In this document: positions 58,155-64,000 of the stretch, piece after piece
How the letters are laid out: each line of letters begins with the position of its first letter
Position numbering within the stretch: position 1 is the first letter of the stretch
NCBI RefSeq assembly: GCF_024714495.1
Contig: NZ_JAMZMJ010000003.1
Span: forward strand, 248,001 to 312,000
DNA: 64,000 nucleotides
From: Marinoscillum pacificum
GTDB taxonomy: Bacteria > Bacteroidota > Bacteroidia > Cytophagales > Cyclobacteriaceae
Direction of reading: 5' to 3'
Position numbers and translations under genes: made by a program
Notes under the pieces: model-generated
Seen by the model: the letters and a program-made list of their open reading frames with translations, nothing else
The model's database searches: none
What the model was told of the DNA's origin: nothing

Positions 58155-58190
58155 AAGTCATCCTTGCGAAAGTGGGGATGACTTTTTTTT
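58155..58190 (+). terminator. Rho-independent terminator after the SprB-repeat gene
   Basis: AAGTCATCC (58155-58163) pairs with GGATGACTT (58176-58184), followed by a run of Ts. Confidence 0.92.
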
Positions 58191-58246
58191 ACAATTGGAA
58201 TCGGCTCATTTATTCAATGGTGCATATAGACGCATTGAAAAATCGC

Positions 58247-58254
58247 TAAATTTG
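58247..58254 (+). promoter_or_regulatory. -7 element of the LacI-type regulator gene
   Basis: TAAATTTG is a full match to the Bacteroidota -7 consensus TAnnTTTG, 30 bp before the start codon. A clear -33 TTTG is not present at the usual spacing. Confidence 0.5.
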
Positions 58255-58283
58255 CATTGATTTATCAATTTCCACCACCAGAA

Positions 58284-59270
58284 ATGTCTAAAGTAGCAAC
58301 CATTAAAGACGTAGCAAATGCGCTAGGCGTCTCCACATCTACTGTGTCTAGAATTCTCAATGGGAAAAATCAGAGCAATAAAGATCTGGTTGAGAAGGTT
58401 CAGGCTGTCGCTAAAGAATTAAACTATCAGGTAAACACCGTTGCCAGAGGACTTAGAACCAATAAGTCAGGTTTGATTGGCATCATAGTTCCGGATATCA
58501 GTGATGACTTCTTTGCTTCAGTTTTTGCTGGTATAGAAGAAGTCACGGAAGCAGAGGGTTATAACTTACTGATTTGTCAATCCAACGAACGTAAGGACAA
58601 GGAGGAGCAGCTTGTTCAGCAGTTGATTGCTTGTAATGTAGAAGGGCTAATGATCTCCGTTACTCAGGAAACAGACTCAGTTGATTTCCTTGATAATTTC
58701 GCTAGTATGGGCAAGAAGATTGTGATGTTTGATCGGGTAATTCGTCAGAACACCTATCCTACAATAGAAACCAATGACTATAATGGTACTTTCAATGCTG
58801 GCAAGCATCTAGTTAACTCAGGGAGCAAAAAGTTCTTATACATGGGGTTGTTTGAGAATCTGGAGAACAACCGTCAGCGTTTACATGGTTATGAAGATGC
58901 CCTCAAGGAGAACGGCTTGGTTTTGACTGGAAAAGCCTATGTTGAGGAGGTTCAAAATACTTCCAATATTCTGGATGCAAATTGGAATGCTTCCATTGAT
59001 ACTGTGATTTGCTACAATGATATGATTGCTGCAGAGACTTTGGCTTATTTCAATAGTAAGGGAATAATGGTGCCAGAGCAAGTTTCTGTTTGTGGGTTTG
59101 ATAATCGTCCACTATGCCGATATACGCAACCACCACTGACGAGTGTGGTTCAGCCAACTAAAAGACTTGGTGCTCTTACCACTCATACTTTGCTTGGCTT
59201 GATCAACGAAACGGATGTGGATCCTATGGAATTAGAAAATGATCTAATTCTCAGAGCGTCAACAAGATAA
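58284..59270 (+). CDS. LacI family transcriptional regulator
   Basis: The ATG at 58284 begins MSKVATIKDVANALGVSTSTVSRILNG, placing the LacI-type HTH at residues 4-25 and the hinge around 45-58; a TTG at 58257 would extend it without support. The 328-residue protein then carries the periplasmic-binding-like core ('GLIGIIVPDISDDFFASVFAGIE' in part, 'VSVCGFDN', 'LTSVVQPTKRLG'). Such proteins repress sugar or nucleoside genes until their ligand binds. No sugar operon lies beside it, so its targets are elsewhere or include the following gene. It is monocistronic. Confidence 0.94.
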   Translation: MSKVATIKDVANALGVSTSTVSRILNGKNQSNKDLVEKVQAVAKELNYQVNTVARGLRTNKSGLIGIIVPDISDDFFASVFAGIEEVTEAEGYNLLICQSNERKDKEEQLVQQLIACNVEGLMISVTQETDSVDFLDNFASMGKKIVMFDRVIRQNTYPTIETNDYNGTFNAGKHLVNSGSKKFLYMGLFENLENNRQRLHGYEDALKENGLVLTGKAYVEEVQNTSNILDANWNASIDTVICYNDMIAAETLAYFNSKGIMVPEQVSVCGFDNRPLCRYTQPPLTSVVQPTKRLGALTTHTLLGLINETDVDPMELENDLILRASTR

Positions 59271-59372
59271 TTTTCTTAAAGCCCGATAGCGTATAAAAGC
59301 ATTTGAAAAGTTGACTTGTTGATTTTGTATAGGTAATCCATTACTTTAATGATAAGTAATGGTTAACTGTAC

Positions 59373-60974
59373 ATGTCTGTATTTCAATTCATTATCGGTT
59401 TATTTAGTGTTCTAACCCCGTTCACGTTATTGGGTCAACAGCAAGACCTTGTTCAATTGTCAGACCTTGACTTCAGTTCATTAAATGAAAAGAACGTATT
59501 TGAAGATGTGGAAAAGGGCGATTTTGATGGGTTTGATCTGCTAATGGTCATGTCAGATGCTCCTTTAGAGTTAAAGCAGGAATGGCGAGAAAGTTATGAT
59601 ATCAAAGTACAGGATTTAAAAAGCCAGAGTCGGCCTAAAAGCAAATCAAGGAATGCTTACAAAGTATATGAATTTGTTCATGATCATTTTCTGAACGCAT
59701 ATCAACCATTTTCATATTTTGATGAAATATTTGAAAATGGTACATACAACTGTGTGTCATCGGTTGGGCTTTATGGACTCCTTTTTGAGGAACTAGAGGT
59801 GCCTTATGAAATCAAAGAAACTCCTACTCACGTTTATCTGGTAGTTCACCCTGAAAAAGAGAAGATTTTAATAGAAACAACAGACTCTGAAAGTGGCTTT
59901 AGGCGATTTAGTCACACCTTTAAAAAGTCTTTTATTAAAGATTTAATAGAAGTAGAAGCTATCAGTTTAACTGATCTGCAAGATGGTGTTAGCGCTATTT
60001 TTGATAAATATTATTTCACCGATAAGCAATTAGGAGTTAAGGAGTTAGCGGGAATGCAGTATTATAATAGGAGTGTGACCTTTTTAATGGAATATGATTA
60101 TCGTGCTGCATTTAAAGATTTAAAGAAAGCATACTTCCTCCATCCATCTGAAAAGATCAAAACGATTTTATTGGAAACTGCTCTAATGTGTACGAATGAT
60201 TGTGATTATTCAGAGCCAGAAGATGTGGCCTTATTGACCATTCTATCTAATTCAGAAACTAAAGCATTTGACAAGCAAGACTTAATTGCTGAGTTTATGC
60301 ATTTGCTAGAAGTGCAGTTGGCTGAGTTAAACCATACTGACAAAGTTGCTAGTTATTTTCAAATGTTGAGTTCAGAGTTGAAGGACAGTGCATCGGTTTC
60401 TCAGATCAGTTTTTACTACCATTTCGAAAGAGGTAGATTATTATACAATGCAGGGAAATACGAGGAGGCATTACCTTTTGTGCAAGCCGCGCTTAGTTTG
60501 CACCCGAATCAAATAGAAACACAGACATTAGTAGTGGCCAATTTTCATAATGCCCTTGTAACGAATGTTTGGGGAGTTGATCAATACATCGCTAACATGG
60601 AGAACATCTATGATCTATTTCCCCATTTAGAAAGTAATACGGCGTTGGGTACTCTGCGCGCGGAAGTTTATTTAGAAGGGATGAGTGATTGCTATCGAAA
60701 TGGAAGTGTTGATAAAGCAGATGATTATCGAGGACGATTTGAACAGTTGATGGCCAGACAACAGGATCTCTTAATCGATGACTGGAAAGTAGCTAAAGCA
60801 TATTCTCAAGCCGTTTTATTCTATTTTAATAATGAGGAATATAGTTCTGCAAGACAGGTGCTGAGCTCTGGATTGAAGTATTTCCCTGATAATCAGGAGT
60901 TGCAGCGAAGAAAGAATTATCTCAATAAGTATGACGATTTAAGTTACCATCGAGTTGAAAACTCGGAAAACTAA
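59373..60974 (+). CDS. Secreted transglutaminase-like protein with TPR region
   Basis: The signal peptide (~1-20) is followed by a transglutaminase-like domain (~90-200) with Cys in 'GTYNCVSSVGLYGLLFEEL' in part (YNCVSSVGLY), His in 'TPTHVYLVV' and Asp in 'IETTDSESG', the usual Cys-His-Asp triad order. Helical TPR-like repeats occupy ~230-520 ('YFHFERGRLLYNAGKYEEALPFVQAAL' in part, GRLLYNAGKYEEALPF). The combination suggests a periplasmic protease or transferase that recognises peptides or proteins. It is convergent with the nuclease gene and shares a bidirectional terminator. No named family could be assigned beyond the transglutaminase-like core. Confidence 0.72.
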   Translation: MSVFQFIIGLFSVLTPFTLLGQQQDLVQLSDLDFSSLNEKNVFEDVEKGDFDGFDLLMVMSDAPLELKQEWRESYDIKVQDLKSQSRPKSKSRNAYKVYEFVHDHFLNAYQPFSYFDEIFENGTYNCVSSVGLYGLLFEELEVPYEIKETPTHVYLVVHPEKEKILIETTDSESGFRRFSHTFKKSFIKDLIEVEAISLTDLQDGVSAIFDKYYFTDKQLGVKELAGMQYYNRSVTFLMEYDYRAAFKDLKKAYFLHPSEKIKTILLETALMCTNDCDYSEPEDVALLTILSNSETKAFDKQDLIAEFMHLLEVQLAELNHTDKVASYFQMLSSELKDSASVSQISFYYHFERGRLLYNAGKYEEALPFVQAALSLHPNQIETQTLVVANFHNALVTNVWGVDQYIANMENIYDLFPHLESNTALGTLRAEVYLEGMSDCYRNGSVDKADDYRGRFEQLMARQQDLLIDDWKVAKAYSQAVLFYFNNEEYSSARQVLSSGLKYFPDNQELQRRKNYLNKYDDLSYHRVENSEN

Positions 60975-60997
60975 AAAGCCCGCAAATGCGGGCTTTT
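60974..60997. terminator. Bidirectional rho-independent terminator
   Basis: A perfect 10-bp stem AAAAGCCCGC/GCGGGCTTTT (60974-60983 and 60988-60997) with a 4-nt loop lies between the convergent TPR and nuclease genes. A and T tracts on both sides let it serve each strand. Confidence 0.93.
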
Positions 60998-61023
60998 CCA
61001 TTGTATTTGATTGTATCAACTCC

Positions 61024-63417
61024 TTAGTTGACTATTAATTTGCTTTCATAACTCTGGCCATTTCCTGAGATTTTCAAGAAGTACAGCCCGCTTTCATGGT
61101 TCGACAATTGAATCTCACCTCTTAGTGTGTTTCTGTTAGATTTAGCTTCAGATTGCCACATTACTTTTCCATTAAGATCCAGTAGTCTAATTTGGTAAAT
61201 GCCATCTTGTTTCACTTTCAAATTAAGGTTTACAAAATCTAAAGCCGGATTAGGGTAGATCTCCGTAGTTAATTGAATTGCTGCATTCGTCTTAGCGATG
61301 CTATTTGCAATTCGAGCTCCTGAACCAACTATTTCCACCGCATAATCTTCTACTTCACCATAACTGAAGCTTTCACATGAGGTAGGAGAGCCATTGTATT
61401 TCATACTTACGCGCATTTTAGTAATGCCTTCTGATGCTGACGATGGAATCGTGATGCTTCCGCTAATGGTAGATTGGAATGCTCCGCTGCTATAAAGCTG
61501 CTCGCCAGAGTCCGCAAAGTCTCCATCTCTGTTTAGATCAATCCAGATTCTAAGGTATTCATTGTATGCTCCTGAAGGGAAAGCTGGAGTTAATGAGAAG
61601 CTGTAGCTGGAACCTTTAGCAACATTCGTTGAAATGGAAGTGTAATCACCATAACCGCCATCATTTCCACTCGAATTACTAATAGAACCCAGTGAGAAGC
61701 TTGAAATATACTCGTAGGAGGAGTTGTTACCTTGTGAACTGCAATAACCTGTTGGCATTGAAGAGCCACCGCCTGAGCCTCCACCGCCACCAGTAGATCC
61801 GCTAGTTAATGAACCTAAATTGTCAAAGCTATCTTGAGCTTGTGAAGTCCATTGACTGGCCGAATAAGAACTAGATGGTCCAGTAACTGAACTGTTTCTC
61901 TGTAACGTTACATTCTGGGCAAAATTGGATGATCCTCCATTGAAGGTACCGACTATGTCTGACAGGACATTATTTTCAAATAAGCCAACTGGATCGTTAC
62001 CATTGAAAGTCATTACAGAGCTACCAGTTGTCAAATCTGCCTTTGCAAGAAGTGTTGAGCTTGCAGAAGAATAAACAATCACATAGGTGGATTGCGCAGC
62101 AAGTGTTCCTGAAAGGCTTAGCGCAGTGCTCCATGATCCAGCTCCATTTGTCTGCTTTTTCAAAGAATATGCCGAAAGACTGACAGAAGAAGATCCAATA
62201 TTTGCTATTTCAATAGCCTTGTTGTTGGATGATCCCTCTACATATTCAGAAATGATAACATTGCCAGTGGTGCCACCACCACCGCCTCCGCCACCACCAG
62301 ACGAGCCAATAGTGAAGGACTGAGTTTCCGTTGAGCTGAATTGACCACCACTGATCAAGGTGCCACCACTGCTAGAGAATTCATATGAACCATTACCGTA
62401 TGAGCAGCAAATTCCATCACCATATTGATCATTGATGGTGAAATCGTAAGTGCCATTGGTAAGACAAAGCTCCTCCGTATACGTAGAGTTTGCGTTGCTA
62501 TATCCAGATCCTGAGGCAATAGTTGTGGATCCCTGTTTTAGTGTCCAGGACGTTTCAGCTGGATAGTTATCAGTCACAAGGGTGAAAGTTACTTCAGTGT
62601 CAGAGCAAGTGGTGCCTCCACCGCCTCCGCCACCACCTCCGGTGCCTGAGCCCCAGATAGCGTCTACGTATTCAGGATGGTCAATGAAAGGATTCCTGTT
62701 GCCCTGATAGCTATAAATGGCATTGTTTCGATTCATTTCTTCTGTAGATACCGGATCTGCAGCATGCCATGCTAGTAGTACGGATTCTACTCCATGATAT
62801 GGAGACTTGTCAGTGTTTGGTAGCACATCTTCTGTAAGCTCTAGATCTGGTTCTCCGTTTTCTCCTTCATAGCGCACTGCCATGTAAAGAATCATTCTGG
62901 CTACATCACCACGAACATTGTTCCCAGGATACCAACTATCAGAATCTGTGCTTGCTGGTGTACTTCCAGAGTAATTTCCTCCTGAATCAGTGTAAGGACT
63001 TCCTCCATTGTCGAAAGCTTTGTTGCTTCTAGCAGAGTTGGTAGTTACATCTTCTGCTCTGATATGGTGAAGGTCTGTTCCAGGCCCATTAGATGTTCCA
63101 AAGTCTCCACGAGACTTAGCCCAAACATGTTCCCGGTTCCAACCGGCACCACTCGCATACTCTGCAGCAGCGTTCATGGAGAATCGTGAATAGATACCTA
63201 CAACATTACTACTGTTATTTGGGTCTCTATCTGTTACTTTCAATAAGTCCCATAGATCGCCATAGCTGTATTCTGTATGGCCATCGATAATGTTGTTGAG
63301 TTCAGCTTTGAGCGCCTCTCCTGTGAGACCATTCGCTGAGTTGTAATACCCCGATGGGGCTTGTGCAAAAAGCACACCTTGCCCAAGCAAGGAGAGGATG
63401 AGTAAGAGTTTTTTCAT
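61024..63417 (-). CDS. Secreted endonuclease I with lamin-tail, GEVED and T9SS sorting domains
   Basis: A signal peptide (1-~19) precedes an endonuclease I domain (~22-260) with the active-site 'NREHVWAKSRGD' (H97) and 'LHHIRAED' (H117, H118) and 'SWYPGNNVRGDVARMI' in part (PGNNVRGD). A glycine-rich linker, a small beta domain (~268-375), a second Gly linker, a lamin-tail domain (~387-505, 'ISEYVEGSSNNKAIEI'), a third linker and a GEVED domain ('IWIDLNRDGDF', 'YGEVEDYAVEI') follow. A T9SS type A domain closes it ('IYPNPALDFVNL' to the end). It degrades extracellular DNA at the cell surface or after release, probably for nutrient (phosphate) supply. Confidence 0.92.
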   Translation of the reverse strand: MKKLLLILSLLGQGVLFAQAPSGYYNSANGLTGEALKAELNNIIDGHTEYSYGDLWDLLKVTDRDPNNSSNVVGIYSRFSMNAAAEYASGAGWNREHVWAKSRGDFGTSNGPGTDLHHIRAEDVTTNSARSNKAFDNGGSPYTDSGGNYSGSTPASTDSDSWYPGNNVRGDVARMILYMAVRYEGENGEPDLELTEDVLPNTDKSPYHGVESVLLAWHAADPVSTEEMNRNNAIYSYQGNRNPFIDHPEYVDAIWGSGTGGGGGGGGGTTCSDTEVTFTLVTDNYPAETSWTLKQGSTTIASGSGYSNANSTYTEELCLTNGTYDFTINDQYGDGICCSYGNGSYEFSSSGGTLISGGQFSSTETQSFTIGSSGGGGGGGGGTTGNVIISEYVEGSSNNKAIEIANIGSSSVSLSAYSLKKQTNGAGSWSTALSLSGTLAAQSTYVIVYSSASSTLLAKADLTTGSSVMTFNGNDPVGLFENNVLSDIVGTFNGGSSNFAQNVTLQRNSSVTGPSSSYSASQWTSQAQDSFDNLGSLTSGSTGGGGGSGGGSSMPTGYCSSQGNNSSYEYISSFSLGSISNSSGNDGGYGDYTSISTNVAKGSSYSFSLTPAFPSGAYNEYLRIWIDLNRDGDFADSGEQLYSSGAFQSTISGSITIPSSASEGITKMRVSMKYNGSPTSCESFSYGEVEDYAVEIVGSGARIANSIAKTNAAIQLTTEIYPNPALDFVNLNLKVKQDGIYQIRLLDLNGKVMWQSEAKSNRNTLRGEIQLSNHESGLYFLKISGNGQSYESKLIVN

Positions 63418-63660
63418 AGTGAAGTGTGAGTTTGTACAGTCGCTGACGAAAATAATGGATTGTTGTACGAATGAGAGATACAGTATTGACCCGTAGGTAA
63501 ACTCAATTTGGTCGTTATGAGATTTTCTTTCTGTTAATTATTTAGACTATTCGTTTTGATAAAAGAATTTTTGCTTAATTCGTGAGACTGTGAAACTTTC
63601 TGTATGCTAGGAAGATAGAACAGTTCGCCGCCTATAGTAAAGCCAATCCTGCAATATCGT

Positions 63661-64000
63661 ATGGATTTAATACGTGAAATGGCCATGGTCATTGAGCAAG
63701 ACCGACCTAAGTCGTTTAACCTGCTCATACCAAAAGGGTCGAAACTAAAGCGTCTTTACACATTGGCAATCCAGGAGGATTTTCAAGGTGATACCCATGC
63801 TTCCAGGGTGATCTACAACAGTGATCCCGGAGATAAGCGGTTCATCATGCTTAAGGGAAACTTAATCAATAAGCTTTCCGAACTGACATTAACAGCCAAT
63901 CACTCTGACATTAACAAAAGGAACTTCATTAAGGTCCAGTTTCAGTGCGAGCGTAATCTCTCTATTGCTAAGAAACTGTTGTTTGTCAATGTATATCACA
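63661..64000 (+). CDS. Unrecognised protein, 3'-truncated by the window edge
   Basis: An ATG at 63661 opens a frame that runs without a stop for 113 codons to the end of the window (MDLIREMAMVIEQDRPKSF...). The encoded segment is basic and soluble, with no signal peptide. It contains alternating helical and charged segments ('KGSKLKRLYTLAIQEDF', 'FIKVQFQCERNLSIAKKLL'). I see no family match. The 243-bp gap upstream separates it from the divergent nuclease gene. It is probably a real gene because of its length and its codon usage, which is like that of its neighbours. Confidence 0.6.
   Translation, partial: MDLIREMAMVIEQDRPKSFNLLIPKGSKLKRLYTLAIQEDFQGDTHASRVIYNSDPGDKRFIMLKGNLINKLSELTLTANHSDINKRNFIKVQFQCERNLSIAKKLLFVNVYH

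Noticed and set aside
63534-63728. Small minus-strand frame at the right end
   Set aside because: It overlaps the start of the longer plus-strand gene at 63661, has no domain and looks like a shadow.

Overview
The window reads as chromosome from a Bacteroidota bacterium, most likely a marine member of the order Cytophagales. Supporting signs are promoters with TAnnTTTG -7 elements, type IX secretion (T9SS) C-terminal domains, SprB repeats, a CarboxypepD-reg/TonB receptor, LytS/LytTR signalling, moderate-to-low GC and AT-rich intergenic DNA. The order is inferred from this gene mix, not from a marker gene. I saw no tRNA, rRNA, CRISPR array or prophage.

Positions 1-1.1 kb hold the end of a REP-associated (RAYT-type) transposase, two tandem REP units and a small membrane protein. 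Positions 1.2-18.8 kb form a reactive-sulfur island. It contains a DsrE protein, a Crp/Fnr regulator with a three-cysteine cluster, a SulP transporter, two near-identical-architecture persulfide-dioxygenase/rhodanese proteins, a split YeeE/YedE transporter, a TsdA-like diheme cytochrome c, an outer-membrane barrel and two single-domain rhodaneses. Cytochrome bd oxidase (cydAB) sits in the middle on the other strand. Six promoters here share a GTAAC-N4-GTTAC box whose centre lies 29.5-30.5 bp upstream of the -7 element, except for looser matches in two copies. This looks like one regulon driven by a class-II Crp/Fnr activator, and it is the strongest system-level signal in the window.

Positions 18.8-28.1 kb carry an ArsI-like VOC protein, a TolB/TPR/AraC one-piece regulator followed by an MDR oxidoreductase - DUF4386 - amidohydrolase run, and a GMC oxidoreductase with its gluconate-2-dehydrogenase subunit-3 partner. 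Positions 28.2-36.2 kb are signalling: a membrane histidine kinase, a LytS/LytTR pair with a divergent four-half-site operator shared with a secreted protein, a TPR-CPBP membrane protease, a lipoprotein and a lone receiver, with REP hairpins scattered among them.

Positions 36.4-45.9 kb look like a polyhydroxybutyrate or hydroxyacid utilisation locus: thiolase, T9SS-secreted PHB-depolymerase-like esterase, then an SDR - KASIII-like - sodium symporter - acyl-CoA ligase - alpha/beta-hydrolase operon. Positions 45.9-51.2 kb hold a TPR-like protein, a TonB-dependent receptor, a MITE-like element and an AIM24-family protein.

Positions 51.4-58.1 kb encode a 2228-residue SprB-repeat protein with an OmpA-like C-terminus. 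Its 27 repeats show coupled loss of cysteines between neighbouring repeats, which suggests inter-domain disulfides. Positions 58.2-64 kb hold a LacI regulator, a transglutaminase-like TPR protein, a T9SS-secreted endonuclease I and the start of an unrecognised gene cut by the window edge.
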